From Methylobacter sp015476545 (GTDB taxonomy: Bacteria; Pseudomonadota; Gammaproteobacteria; Methylococcales; Methylomonadaceae), in assembly GCF_052162025.1 (NCBI RefSeq), contig NZ_CP197401.1, positions 4,541,965 to 4,605,964 of the forward strand: a DNA stretch of 64,000 nucleotides, read 5' to 3'. Positions within the stretch are counted from its first letter, which is position 1, and each line of letters begins with the position of its first letter. Position numbers and translations under genes: made by a program. The notes beneath the pieces are model-generated. The model saw only the letters and a list, made by a program, of their open reading frames with translations, was not told the DNA's origin and did no database searches. Below, piece after piece: positions 24,499 to 33,824 of the stretch.

Positions 24499-25554
24499 AT
24501 GAACCCATCCGTTTTCCAACAAAACATCCTCGACTGGTTTGACCGGCACGGACGCAAAGACCTGCCCTGGCAGAAAGACATTACGCCTTATCGCGTCTGG
24601 CTTTCCGAAACGATGCTGCAACAGACCCAGGTTGCGACCGTTATCGGCTATTTCAACGCCTTTACCGAAAGATTCCCTGATATAGAAAGTCTGGCGCAGA
24701 CGCCTGTCGACGACGTGCTGCATCTCTGGTCGGGATTGGGCTACTACGCCCGCGCCCGCAATCTACATAAAACGGCGCAGCTGGTTGTCGAGAAAGGCCG
24801 TTTTCCCGACACGCTGGATGAGCTTGTCGCATTGCCGGGCATAGGGCTATCGACAGCCGGCGCCATACTGAGCATCGCTTTCAAGAAAAGCCATCCTATC
24901 CTGGACGGTAACGTAAAAAGGGTACTGGCACGATTCAAAGCCGTACCCGGCTGGCCAGGCAACAGCAGCGTCAGTAAGGAACTGTGGCTGCTCAGCGCCC
25001 ATTATACGCCCCAGGACCGGGTCGCCGATTACACCCAGGCCATGATGGATCTGGGAGCCACCCTTTGTACGCGCAGCAGGCCTGCCTGCCATGCCTGTCC
25101 GCTCAAGGATAATTGCCTGGCCCGACTCACCGATAATATCGCCGCCTTCCCGGCGCCAAAGCCCGCGAAATCCCTGCCGGTCAAACACCGGGTATTTTTA
25201 TTGCTGCGCGATAGCCTTAACCGGATACTGCTGGAAAAAAGGCCGCCGGCCGGCATCTGGGGCGGATTGTGGAGCCTGCCTGAATTCGACAGTATCGAGA
25301 CGGCTGTCGACTGGTGTTCAGAGAGAAACATGCCCATCATTAACCAGAAACCAATGGCCGCGCGGCGCCATACCTTTTCCCATTACCATCTGGATTTTAC
25401 GACGCTAATTATTGAAACCGATAACCCTACTAATATTGTGATGGAAGCCAGTCAAACTGTCTGGTATAAAGCCGGACAAACTCACAACTTAGGGATAGCG
25501 GCGCCGATCAAGCTGCTATTGCAACAATCCACTATCGAGGACAACGATGACTAG
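24499..25554 (+). CDS. mutY: A/G-specific adenine DNA glycosylase
   Basis: Protein of 351 aa removing adenine mispaired with 8-oxoG. The catalytic Glu is in WLSETMLQQTQV, the HhH motif is LPGIGLSTAGAILSIAF, the catalytic Asp is in ILDGNVKRVLAR, and the 4Fe-4S cysteines are in CTRSRPACHACPLKDNC. The C-terminal NUDIX-like 8-oxoG recognition domain contains GIWGGLWSLPEF. It is coupled to yggX downstream with an 8-nt overlap. Confidence 0.96.
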   Translation: MNPSVFQQNILDWFDRHGRKDLPWQKDITPYRVWLSETMLQQTQVATVIGYFNAFTERFPDIESLAQTPVDDVLHLWSGLGYYARARNLHKTAQLVVEKGRFPDTLDELVALPGIGLSTAGAILSIAFKKSHPILDGNVKRVLARFKAVPGWPGNSSVSKELWLLSAHYTPQDRVADYTQAMMDLGATLCTRSRPACHACPLKDNCLARLTDNIAAFPAPKPAKSLPVKHRVFLLLRDSLNRILLEKRPPAGIWGGLWSLPEFDSIETAVDWCSERNMPIINQKPMAARRHTFSHYHLDFTTLIIETDNPTNIVMEASQTVWYKAGQTHNLGIAAPIKLLLQQSTIEDNDD

Positions 25555-25819
25555 AATGGTTAAGTGCGTTAAATTGGGAATAGAAGCCGAAGGTTTAGAT
25601 GCACCGCCCTTTCCAGGGCCTAAAGGTCAGGAAATATTTGAAAAAATATCGAAACAGGCCTGGCAGCAATGGTTAAGCAAACAGACCATGCTGATCAATG
25701 AATACAAGCTGGCCAGCTTCGATCCGAAAGCCAGAGCCTTTTTAGAAGAGGAAAGAAGGAAGTTTCTGTTTGAGGGCAACACCGACATGCCTGAAGGCTA
25801 CGTGCCGCCCAAGTCCTGA
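25547..25819 (+). CDS. yggX: Probable Fe(2+)-trafficking protein YggX
   Basis: Protein of 90 aa matching YggX along its length (VKCVKLGIEAEGLDAPPFPG, QAWQQWLSKQTMLINEYKL, FLFEG). It is implicated in protecting Fe-S clusters under oxidative stress. The ATG at 25547 aligns with the E. coli N-terminus and overlaps the mutY stop; the ATG at 25556 is an alternative. The mutY-yggX order is conserved in gammaproteobacteria. Confidence 0.94.
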   Translation: MTRMVKCVKLGIEAEGLDAPPFPGPKGQEIFEKISKQAWQQWLSKQTMLINEYKLASFDPKARAFLEEERRKFLFEGNTDMPEGYVPPKS

Positions 25820-25828
25820 TCAAGCCTG

Positions 25829-25863
25829 TCAAATGTGTAACACGAGCAATGTTGCACATTTGA
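25829..25863. terminator. Terminator hairpin between yggX and rho
   Basis: Two 14-nt arms (25829-25842 and 25850-25863) pair with one G-T wobble around a 7-nt loop, between the convergent yggX and rho genes. There is no long T-tract on either side. Confidence 0.65.
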
Positions 25864-25883
25864 TCTATCTGCTCTCGCTGGAA

Positions 25884-27140
25884 TCAGCGCTTCATCGAGT
25901 CAAAAAATTCAGAATTGGTCTTGAAATCCTTCAGCTTGCCGATCAGGAATTCGGAAGCGGCCGTTTCATCCATTGGCTGCAGGATTTTGCGCAGTATCCA
26001 GGTTTTCTGCAATGAATCAGGGTCGACCAGGTATTCTTCCCGGCGCGTGCCGGAACGGTTGATATTGATGGCCGGATAAATGCGTTTTTCCGCAATCTTG
26101 CGATCCAGGTGCAGTTCCATGTTGCCGGTGCCTTTGAACTCCTCATAGATCACCTCGTCCATTCGGGATCCGGTATCGACCAGCGCCGTAGCGATAATCG
26201 TCAAGCTGCCGCCTTCCTCGATATTGCGCGCCGCGCCGAAAAAGCGTTTTGGCTTTTCCAATGCGTTCGCATCGACACCGCCGGTCAATATCTTGCCTGA
26301 AGACGGAACCACCGTGTTATAGGCTCTGGCCAAGCGCGTAATCGAGTCTAACAAGATGACTACATCGTATTTATGCTCAACCAGACGACGCGCCTTCTCG
26401 ATCACCATCTCCGCGACCTGTACGTGACGGGTTGCCGGTTCATCGAAGGTGCTCGAAATGACTTCACCGCGCACGCAGCGCTCCATTTCTGTAACCTCTT
26501 CAGGACGTTCGTCGATCAACAATACGATCAGGTAACACTCGGGATTCTTTTCGGCGATGGATTGCGCCAAGCTTTGCAGGATCATGGTCTTACCGGCTTT
26601 TGGCGGCGATACGATCAAACCGCGTTGGCCTTTGCCGATAGGTGCGATGAGATCAATGATGCGCCCGGTTAAATCTTCACTGGTGCCGTTGCCTTTTTCC
26701 AGAACAAAACGCTGATTGGCAAATAGAGGAGTCAGGTTGGAGAAGTGAATTTTGTTTTTGGTGTTTTCGGGGGATTCAAAATTGATCTGTTCGACTTTGA
26801 GCATCGCAAAATAACGCTCGTTGTCTTTAGGCGGCCTGATCTTGCCGCTGATGGTATCGCCGGTCTTTAAAGCAAATCGTCTGATTTGACTGGGCGAGAC
26901 ATAAATATCGTCGGGGCCCGCTAAATAAGAACATCCCGGAGTGCGTAAAAAACCAAAACCATCCTGCAGAATTTCCAGAACGCCATCGCCGTAGATATCT
27001 TCGCCGCCTTTTGCCTGCTTCTTCAGAATAGCAAAGATCAAGTCCTGTTTTCGGGTTCTGGCAACGTTTTCAATGCCCAATGACTCGGCTATTTCAATAA
27101 CTTCACTGATTTGTTTTAGTTTTAACTCGGTTAGATTCAT
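25884..27140 (-). CDS. rho: Transcription termination factor Rho
   Basis: Protein of 418 aa, hexameric RNA helicase/ATPase. The N-terminal Rho-N helical domain (MNLTELKLKQISEVIEIAES) precedes the cold-shock RNA-binding domain (GFGFLRTPGCSYLAGPDDIYVS). The ATPase has Walker A GLIVSPPKAGKTMILQ, the Q-loop region and Walker B YDVVILLDSITRLARAYN. Length is essentially that of E. coli Rho. trxA lies upstream on the same strand, with a 176-nt leader between them that contains a hairpin. Confidence 0.97.
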   Translation of the reverse strand: MNLTELKLKQISEVIEIAESLGIENVARTRKQDLIFAILKKQAKGGEDIYGDGVLEILQDGFGFLRTPGCSYLAGPDDIYVSPSQIRRFALKTGDTISGKIRPPKDNERYFAMLKVEQINFESPENTKNKIHFSNLTPLFANQRFVLEKGNGTSEDLTGRIIDLIAPIGKGQRGLIVSPPKAGKTMILQSLAQSIAEKNPECYLIVLLIDERPEEVTEMERCVRGEVISSTFDEPATRHVQVAEMVIEKARRLVEHKYDVVILLDSITRLARAYNTVVPSSGKILTGGVDANALEKPKRFFGAARNIEEGGSLTIIATALVDTGSRMDEVIYEEFKGTGNMELHLDRKIAEKRIYPAININRSGTRREEYLVDPDSLQKTWILRKILQPMDETAASEFLIGKLKDFKTNSEFFDSMKR

Positions 27141-27267
27141 AAAAGATGACTCAAGGGTATACGGTATGGACCGTAACTAAGCAAGATAGGATTAGATGTT
27201 AGGGATGTAGTTTATCGGGCGATATTTGAGAGCGCCTGACGCGGCACCCGATAAGTATAACTAAAAT

Positions 27268-27306
27268 ACCCGGACCCGTTCAAGGTTTTTTGCGACGGGT
27301 CCGGGT
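27268..27306 (-). terminator. Hairpin in the trxA-rho intergenic region
   Basis: A 12-bp perfect GC stem (27268-27279 with 27295-27306) lies 11 nt past the trxA stop and is followed on the minus strand by ATTTTA. It is probably the trxA terminator. Because it precedes rho it could also contribute to control of rho expression. Confidence 0.7.
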
Positions 27307-27316
27307 CAAGGTTCAT

Positions 27317-27643
27317 TTATATATTGCTATCAATGAAGGCAGCAAGTTGTGATTTTGTCAATGCACCGACTTTAGTGGCTTCCACTTCGCCGTTCTTAAA
27401 CAGCATCAATGTCGGAATGCCGCGTACGCCATAGTCTGCCGGCGTTTTCTGGTTCTCGTCGATGTTCAGTTTAACAACTTTTAATTTACCTTGGTAATCT
27501 TTGGCAATTTCATCCAGAACCGGTGCAATCATTTTGCAGGGTCCGCACCATTCAGCCCAATAATCAACTAGCACGGGACCGTCCGCTTTAATAACAGTTT
27601 CGTTAAAATCACCATCATTTACATGAAGGACTAAGTCGCTCAC
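27317..27643 (-). CDS. trxA: Thioredoxin 1
   Basis: Protein of 108 aa, general disulfide reductase. The active site WAEWCGPCKMIAP and the cis-Pro region VRGIPTLMLFKNG are intact. GGAGAAATAGT precedes the ATG. It is divergent from rhlB and upstream of rho, exactly the E. coli arrangement. Confidence 0.97.
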   Translation of the reverse strand: MSDLVLHVNDGDFNETVIKADGPVLVDYWAEWCGPCKMIAPVLDEIAKDYQGKLKVVKLNIDENQKTPADYGVRGIPTLMLFKNGEVEATKVGALTKSQLAAFIDSNI

Positions 27644-27743
27644 ACTATTTCTCCAAAATTTAAAAGCTAAGACTATAGGAGGGATGGCGTTAATTTGTCA
27701 ATCAATTTCAGCTGACAGGCTTTTTACGTTATGCTATAGGCCT

Positions 27744-29027
27744 ATGAATAAGACACATTTAACAAATACCCGCTTCAGCAACCTGGAATTGTCCGACTCT
27801 ATCCTGCAAGGTCTGAAAGAGGCCGGCTTTGATCACTGCACGCCGATACAGGATAAAGCTCTGCCTCTACTCCTGCGAGATAAAGATGTGGCAGGTCAGG
27901 CGCAAACCGGAACCGGCAAAACCGCCACATTTCTGCTAGCCACTTTTCAGCGCCTGATCAATGATCCCAGTGAAAAGATAAAAAATCCCAGAGCCATCAT
28001 TCTGGCGCCGACACGCGAACTGGCCATTCAGATCCATAAAGATGCGCGGCTGCTGAGCAAACACCTCAACCTGAAGATCGGGCTCATCTATGGCGGCACC
28101 GATTATCAGAAACAGCTCGACAGCCTGAAGTCGAATGTCGATATCATTATCGGCACGCCCGGCCGCATCATCGATTTTTACAGACAGAATGCCTTTACGC
28201 TGGACAATGTGCAGGTTTCCGTCATGGACGAGGCCGACCGCATGTTCGATCTGGGCTTTATCAAGGACATACGCTATTTGCTGCGCCGCATGCCGCCGCC
28301 CGAGAAGCGTCTGAACATGCTGTTCTCGGCGACGTTATCCTATAAAGTGACCGAACTGGCTTACGAACACATGAACAATCCGGTCCTGATACGCATAGAG
28401 ACCGAAGAAGTCACGTCCAAGGCCATACAGCAAAGCGCATTTTGTCCGTCCAATGAGCAAAAAATCCCGCTGTTGCTGGGCATTTTGAACAAATACCAAC
28501 CGCAGCGCAGCATTATTTTCGTCAATACCAAACGTTGCGCCGAGCAACTGGATGATTACCTCAATGCCAACGGCTACAAGACCGCGGCCCTGAGCGGCGA
28601 TGTGCCGCAGGAAAAACGCCAGCGCCTGCTCAATGACTTTCAGGAAAACCGGATCACGCTGCTGATTGCGACCGATGTCGCCGCTCGCGGCCTGCATATT
28701 CCCGACGTCTCGCATGTTTTCAATTACGACCTGCCGCAGGATGTCGAGGATTATGTGCACCGGATCGGCCGGACCGCGCGCTTTGGCGCCAGCGGCGAAG
28801 CGGTCAGCTTTATCTGCGAGGAATACGCCTATTCCATGCCCGATATCGAAGCTTATATTGGCCAGAAAGTGCCGATCAAGCCGATTACTGCCGATCTGTT
28901 AGCCGCCGAAGTCGTTAAACCTGAGCGGAAAAGCAAGCCGCCGGCACAGGAAAAGCGCCCCGCCCCAAAAAGGCCGCGCCCGCGCCGTCCTAAAGCCCGG
29001 CCATCAGCTCCCGAAAATCCTCTATAG
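27744..29027 (+). CDS. rhlB: ATP-dependent RNA helicase RhlB
   Basis: DEAD-box helicase of 427 aa, a degradosome component in enterics. Motifs: Q-motif FDHCTPIQDKALPLLL, motif I AQTGTGKTATF, Ia PTRELAIQ, II VMDEADRMFD, III SATLS and VI HRIGRTAR. The C-terminal tail is Lys/Pro/Arg-rich (KRPAPKRPRPRRPKARP). The ATG at 27744 (MNKTHLTNTRFSNLEL) aligns with E. coli RhlB; the frame is open 20 codons further upstream. Its last 38 nt overlap the convergent yrfG gene. Confidence 0.94.
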   Translation: MNKTHLTNTRFSNLELSDSILQGLKEAGFDHCTPIQDKALPLLLRDKDVAGQAQTGTGKTATFLLATFQRLINDPSEKIKNPRAIILAPTRELAIQIHKDARLLSKHLNLKIGLIYGGTDYQKQLDSLKSNVDIIIGTPGRIIDFYRQNAFTLDNVQVSVMDEADRMFDLGFIKDIRYLLRRMPPPEKRLNMLFSATLSYKVTELAYEHMNNPVLIRIETEEVTSKAIQQSAFCPSNEQKIPLLLGILNKYQPQRSIIFVNTKRCAEQLDDYLNANGYKTAALSGDVPQEKRQRLLNDFQENRITLLIATDVAARGLHIPDVSHVFNYDLPQDVEDYVHRIGRTARFGASGEAVSFICEEYAYSMPDIEAYIGQKVPIKPITADLLAAEVVKPERKSKPPAQEKRPAPKRPRPRRPKARPSAPENPL

Positions 29028-29646
29028 CGGGAAAATCGATTATCTCCTTTTTGGGCAGCCGCGTATCGGGCCTGCTGACCGAAATCAGGTGTTCTATCCC
29101 GAACTGCCTGGCGGCGTTCAAAACCGCCAAGCTGTCATCGATCAGCAGCGTGTTGTGTTTTTCAAACGGCTGCTGCCGCTGCAGCCGGTGCCAGAATTCG
29201 GCATGTTCCTTAGGAAAACCCAGCGTATGGGAACTGATAATGTCATCGAAAAACCGGTGCAGGCAGGTTTTCTCCATTTTCAACCCCAGACTGTCCTGAT
29301 GCGCATTCGTGACCAGTAAAACCTTGTGCCGAGACTGATGGACCTTTTCCAGAAATTCGACGACATGCGGCAATACCGCGATCAGCTCTGCTATTTCAGC
29401 TTTCAATCCGGCGATATTGAGCTCCAGCGTCTCGCTCCAGTAATCGAGGCAATACCACTCCAGTTTGCCTTCCATGCTTTTGAAGCGCGGCGCCAGCAGT
29501 TGCTTGGCTTCCGCAATCGCTATACCCTGCTTCTCGGCAAATTTCAGCGGCACGAATTCCTGCCAGAAATGATTATCGAAATTCAAATCCAGCAGCGTAC
29601 CGTCCATGTCCAGCAATACCGTGTCAATTTTGTTCCAATCGATCAT
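28990..29646 (-). CDS. yrfG: GMP/IMP nucleotidase YrfG (HAD family)
   Basis: Protein of 218 aa. HAD motif I is VLLDMDGTLLDLNFDNHFW, motif II LLVTNAH, motif III/IV region LLIDDSLAVLNAARQFG. It matches the purine 5'-nucleotidase YrfG. The stop lies inside the rhlB reading frame (38-nt antisense overlap), and it is divergent from nudE, as in E. coli where yrfG and nudE are neighbours. Confidence 0.88.
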   Translation of the reverse strand: MIDWNKIDTVLLDMDGTLLDLNFDNHFWQEFVPLKFAEKQGIAIAEAKQLLAPRFKSMEGKLEWYCLDYWSETLELNIAGLKAEIAELIAVLPHVVEFLEKVHQSRHKVLLVTNAHQDSLGLKMEKTCLHRFFDDIISSHTLGFPKEHAEFWHRLQRQQPFEKHNTLLIDDSLAVLNAARQFGIEHLISVSRPDTRLPKKEIIDFPAIEDFRELMAGL

Positions 29647-29691
29647 GAGAGTGCGTTATATTTACAAAAAATATTTCAGTTAAATTGCAAA

Positions 29692-30240
29692 ATGGCTAAA
29701 AAACCCACCATCCTCAATAAGACTACAATCGCGAAAAGCCGTTTATTCCGCATTGAATCCCTTGATCTTCAATTCAGCAACGGCGTTCAGCGCAATTACG
29801 AACGCCTGGCCCGGGGCAAATCCGGCGGCGCCGTGCTTATCGTGCCCATGCTTGATGCCGACACTGTCTTATTAATCCGGGAATACCTGGCCGGAGTCGA
29901 CCGCTATGAACTGGGCTTGCCGAAAGGCAAAACCGATGCCGGCGAATCGTTTCTTGAGGCCGCCAACCGGGAACTTAAAGAGGAAGTCGGCTTCGGCGCC
30001 AGAAGCCTGCACCATTTAAGCTCTTTTTCCGTCGCCCCGTCTTACCTGGAACATATGACCGAAATCATCATCGCCCAGGACCTGTACGCCGAAAAACTGC
30101 CCGGCGACGAACCCGAAGAACTGGAAGTCATTCCCTGGAAATTGAGCGATATCAATGCCCTGTTAGCCACGGGCGAATGCACGGAGGCCCGCTCGATTGC
30201 CGCCTTGTTCATGGCGCTGGAATATTTCAAAGCCCAATAA
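29692..30240 (+). CDS. nudE: ADP compounds hydrolase NudE
   Basis: Nudix hydrolase of 182 aa that cleaves ADP-ribose, NADH and ApnA-type compounds. The Nudix box GLPKGKTDAGESFLEAANRELKEEVGF (spanning roughly residues 79-105) is complete, and the N-terminal KKPTILNKTTIAKSRLFRIES matches NudE. I chose the ATG at 29692; the open frame extends far upstream but that part is antisense to yrfG. It ends 1 nt before the convergent batD stop. Confidence 0.92.
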   Translation: MAKKPTILNKTTIAKSRLFRIESLDLQFSNGVQRNYERLARGKSGGAVLIVPMLDADTVLLIREYLAGVDRYELGLPKGKTDAGESFLEAANRELKEEVGFGARSLHHLSSFSVAPSYLEHMTEIIIAQDLYAEKLPGDEPEELEVIPWKLSDINALLATGECTEARSIAALFMALEYFKAQ

Positions 30241-30241
30241 A

Positions 30242-31960
30242 TCACAGGCGGTAAAGCGGTTCCAGACCGGAATCCGCCGCTTGCGAAATTCTCTCCCGGG
30301 CTTTGTTCTCGCTGAACGCCTGAAACAGTCTTTTCCCCTGCCACTGGCCCGCATCTTTGCCATACAGCGTCTGATTCAACAACAGGATTTCATCCCTTAA
30401 CCGCGCATCGCAACAGGATGCGACGGCGCCGAGATTCGTGGCGTCAAATTTTTGCCGCCCCCAATCCAGCAGAGCATCCTTGGCAGCCACGGCATCGTTA
30501 TCGCTGCAGGCCTGCTTTAATTTTTTAATGCTGTCATTCAAGTTCACTTCAGTAGCAGCCGCTTGCGGCACGGGCTTTTCTGCAGGCCGCCGGGCAAGAA
30601 AATAAACCAGCGTCGCCAGCCAACCCACAGCCAGAAATCCTGAAACCCCCAGCCATATATTGCTTTGCTGGGCCTGGCCGACCGGCGCCGGCACAATCGA
30701 TTCAGGCTTTGGTGCCGCTTCAACCGGCGCCTTGGCCGGGACCGGAGCGGCTGCCTGCGCGCCTGCCGCTGCAACCGCATGAATCGTCGTTTCCGGAATT
30801 CTGGCGACTTCCATCTGCTGAGTCTTGGTATTGAACCAGGGCACTTCGATGGCCGGCAGTGTATAACTGCCCTCTTTTGACGGAATCAGGGCTATTTTTT
30901 CTTCCCGGAAGGCAAGCACGCCGTCGCTTTTTTTCTGTTCCTTAAGCACCGGCTGATCTGGATAGCTTTTTAACTGATCCTGCGTTTTGGTGCTGCTCAG
31001 CTCGGGCAATTGGCTGACCATGGCGCCTTTTGCCAGGAGCTTCAAGGTGCGCGTCAGCGGCTCTCCGACTTTCATGCGCTCGAAATCGCCCGACCACTCC
31101 TGGTTCAGCTGCAGTTGTTCGGCCGGCAGCCAGTGCTGTGCTGTAAAAGACGATGCAGCCGGTTTGACATCCAGCGTTACCGATTGGGAGGCCACGCGCT
31201 GGGTTTTGGTCATTCGCGAGTTAAAGAAACCGCCGAAGCTGGGGCGGGCCGCTGTCACGACCTGCGCCGTCAACTCCAAAGGCTTGATGGTCATGCGGCC
31301 GCTTTTCTGCGGAAAAATCGCATATTTGCGTTCGGTCACCCAATAATCCTCGCCATTGACCTGCGTGCTGTAATTGCTGTCGTCGCCGAGTTTTTCAATG
31401 ACGGCATCGGCCAGTTCCGGCTCATTGAGGCTGGCCTGCGAAATTTCGACCCTGCGATACAAACGCATGGTATAGAGGACCTGGGATTGCACATAAGGGG
31501 ATTCAGGAGACGCCTCAACTTCCAGAAACAAATCGCTGTTGGCAGGCACATCTTTAATGGATGCGCCTTCGGTTACCTGCACGGTTGCTGGCTGACTCAC
31601 ATCATCGCCGAACTGCACGGCCGGCACGGTCAGGTTGCCGGCGTGTTTGGCCATGACCTGCAGCACCCACTGTACGTTTTTGCTGGATTTGCCGTTAACC
31701 CATGACGAGTGAGTGCTCTGGCTCTGGCCCAATATCTCGAAATCCTGTTCGAGCGGCGTGAAATCGGGGTCATCGTCCGGCGAATCGGTGGCCGTAAACG
31801 TGATCTGAAAGGATTCGTTGAGATTGACCGAACTGCGGTCTACCGCGACATTGATTCCCGCCGCCGACAACCACGGCGCATTCAGTAGCAATAACAGATA
31901 AAGCAGAGCTGTTCGGTACGGACTAGCTGTTAATAATTTCAGTAATCTCATGTTCATCAC
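30242..31960 (-). CDS. batD: BatD family protein
   Basis: Protein of 572 aa. It has a cleavable signal (LLYLLLLLNAPWLSAAG), repeated beta-sandwich domains with INVAVDRSSVNLNESFQITF and QDFEILGQSQSTHSSWVNG, a proline/alanine-rich linker near 410-430, one transmembrane helix (IWLGVSGFLAVGWLATLVYFLA) and a cytoplasmic helical tail. BatD proteins accompany MoxR ATPases and VWA proteins in envelope stress or protein-complex assembly. It is the last gene of the six-gene operon. Confidence 0.88.
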   Translation of the reverse strand: MMNMRLLKLLTASPYRTALLYLLLLLNAPWLSAAGINVAVDRSSVNLNESFQITFTATDSPDDDPDFTPLEQDFEILGQSQSTHSSWVNGKSSKNVQWVLQVMAKHAGNLTVPAVQFGDDVSQPATVQVTEGASIKDVPANSDLFLEVEASPESPYVQSQVLYTMRLYRRVEISQASLNEPELADAVIEKLGDDSNYSTQVNGEDYWVTERKYAIFPQKSGRMTIKPLELTAQVVTAARPSFGGFFNSRMTKTQRVASQSVTLDVKPAASSFTAQHWLPAEQLQLNQEWSGDFERMKVGEPLTRTLKLLAKGAMVSQLPELSSTKTQDQLKSYPDQPVLKEQKKSDGVLAFREEKIALIPSKEGSYTLPAIEVPWFNTKTQQMEVARIPETTIHAVAAAGAQAAAPVPAKAPVEAAPKPESIVPAPVGQAQQSNIWLGVSGFLAVGWLATLVYFLARRPAEKPVPQAAATEVNLNDSIKKLKQACSDNDAVAAKDALLDWGRQKFDATNLGAVASCCDARLRDEILLLNQTLYGKDAGQWQGKRLFQAFSENKARERISQAADSGLEPLYRL

Positions 31961-32006
31961 GAATTTGAATGGTGTAGCGGTACAAGAATTGCCTCAGTCA
32001 TGCTGT

Positions 32007-33824
32007 TTACCAGACAGCGCCTGAACCCGATCGGGGTCTGCTGTCTGATTGCCGCTCCCGCTCACCATATTGGTACAAAAATTTGCGCTTCAAAAGGCCT
32101 GCCGGATCATCAGGAATTCGATTAAGCCATTGTTCATTGGCCTGAGCCCTTTCATCCTTGGCTTCAGCCGGCAACTGCTCTGACTGTTGAGCGGCTTGCT
32201 GCTGCGCATCGTCCTTCTGCTGCTGGCCGGGCTGCTGGCTTTTTTCGGCGTCCTGCTGTTTTTGCTCGGGCTTGTTCTGTTGTTGCTGATCTTTCGACTG
32301 CTGCTGTTTGTCCGACGGCTGCTGATCGGATTCATTGCCCTGTTTCTGCTGGTCGCCGGCTTGATCCGATTGGTCGCTGTCCTTTTTCTGCTGCGAGTCA
32401 TCCTTGGACTGCTGCTGTTTATCGTCTTGTTGCTGTTGCTGTTGCTGTTGTTGATCCTGCTTCTGTTCTTTCAAGGCTTTCTCGACGATTTCCTTGTTAT
32501 ATTGAGCGTCTTTATCATCGGGATTTATTTTCAATGCCTGTTCGTAAGCCTTCAAAGCCTCAGCCAACTGGCCTGTCTTCGCTAGGGCATTGCCTTGATT
32601 GTAAAAACTGTCGGCCGTGCCGGTATTGCTCAGGCTTGCCAGCGCTTCATTATATTTTCCGGATTTGTAGTGCGCAGCCGCCTTCCAGTCCGGGCTTTCA
32701 AACAGTTGCGCTGCCTTTTCATAATCGCCTTGTTGAAACGCCTGCTGCGCCTGCTGGTCTTTTGTGCGCCATAGATCCTGCCAATCCAGGGCATAACTGT
32801 TTTTCGGCAGCGGCACTAGCAGCAACAAGGCCCAGCACAGCAGGCCTTTTCTGAACGTCAGCGCCGCCAGCGGCAGAACCAGCAATAACAGCCAGGGGCC
32901 CCTATCCTGCCATTGATCCAGCGAACCCTCCTTTTTCTCGGCGCCCTGTTGCCGCACGGGCTTGTCCAGCGCCGCCAGCAAGGTATCAATGTCGTTGTCA
33001 TCGGCAGTTATCGATTGGAAGATGCCGTGTCCTGCCTGCGCCAGTTTCGCCAATTCATCGGCATTCAGTTTAGTGACCACGATATCGCCCTGCTCGTCTT
33101 TTAAAAAGCCGCCGTCCGGCAACGCGATCGGCGCCCCCTCGGCCGTCCCGACACCCAATATCGAGAGCTGATAACTGCCCAGCGATTTCACCGCCGGCAG
33201 GGCTTCATCGACAGCGACGCCGTCGGTCACGAGCAATAACTGTCCTTTCTGCAAACCCGCCTGTTTGAACAGTTCCAGCGCTTTTTCCAGAACCATGGCC
33301 GTATTGCTTCCCTGGCTGGGCATGATGTTGGTGTTTAACGCCTCGAGCTGGCTGGCTATGGTGTCGGTATCATCGGTCAGCGGCGTGACTGTAAACGCAT
33401 CGCCGGCATAAACCAGCAGCGCGGTCTGGCCGTCCTTTCTCTGTTTCAGGATATCGGCAATCTTATAGCGCGCACGTGTCAGGCGGCTCGGCTTGATATC
33501 GGCCGCGTCCATGGACAGGGAAAGATCCAGGGCGATGACCAATGCGGAATCATTGCGGAAAACCGGCGCCGGCTGTCGCTCCCAGGCCGGGCCTGCCAGC
33601 GCGGTAATCGCCAGCAAAGCGCCGACGGCGCCTGCCGCCAAAGGCCAGCGGCTTTGCCCGACCGCCTTTTCCTGCAGCAGATAGGGCAACAGGGCCGCAT
33701 CGCAGACCGTTGACCAGTTGCCTTGCCTGAGTTTGCTCCTGAGCATCAAAACCAGCAGTACGCTAAAAGGTATCAAAGCCAGCAGCCAGTAAGGCCTGAT
33801 GAAGTGAAATTCGGCTAGATTCAT
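32007..33824 (-). CDS. BatB/BatC-type VWA and TPR membrane protein
   Basis: Protein of about 605 aa. Two N-terminal membrane segments precede a von Willebrand A domain with the MIDAS motif ALDLSLSMDAADI, then further membrane segments (near LLLLVLPLAALTF), TPR repeats (ADSFYNQGNALAKTGQLAEALKAYEQALKINPDD), and a roughly 110-residue Gln/Lys/Asp-rich low-complexity stretch. I chose the ATG at 33824 (MNLAEFHFIRPYWLL), which overlaps the batA stop as ATGA. It combines BatB (VWA) and BatC (TPR) in one protein. Confidence 0.86.
   Translation of the reverse strand: MNLAEFHFIRPYWLLALIPFSVLLVLMLRSKLRQGNWSTVCDAALLPYLLQEKAVGQSRWPLAAGAVGALLAITALAGPAWERQPAPVFRNDSALVIALDLSLSMDAADIKPSRLTRARYKIADILKQRKDGQTALLVYAGDAFTVTPLTDDTDTIASQLEALNTNIMPSQGSNTAMVLEKALELFKQAGLQKGQLLLVTDGVAVDEALPAVKSLGSYQLSILGVGTAEGAPIALPDGGFLKDEQGDIVVTKLNADELAKLAQAGHGIFQSITADDNDIDTLLAALDKPVRQQGAEKKEGSLDQWQDRGPWLLLLVLPLAALTFRKGLLCWALLLLVPLPKNSYALDWQDLWRTKDQQAQQAFQQGDYEKAAQLFESPDWKAAAHYKSGKYNEALASLSNTGTADSFYNQGNALAKTGQLAEALKAYEQALKINPDDKDAQYNKEIVEKALKEQKQDQQQQQQQQQDDKQQQSKDDSQQKKDSDQSDQAGDQQKQGNESDQQPSDKQQQSKDQQQQNKPEQKQQDAEKSQQPGQQQKDDAQQQAAQQSEQLPAEAKDERAQANEQWLNRIPDDPAGLLKRKFLYQYGERERQSDSRPRSGSGAVW

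Noticed and set aside
29326..29691. Extended N-terminus of NudE
   Set aside because: The upstream part of the 304-aa frame is antisense to yrfG; the conserved NudE start is MAKKPT at 29692.
32187..32585. Hydrophobic plus-strand ORF of 132 aa
   Set aside because: It is the complement of the CAG/CTG-rich Gln codon stretch of the BatB/C gene, so its apparent hydrophobicity is an artefact.
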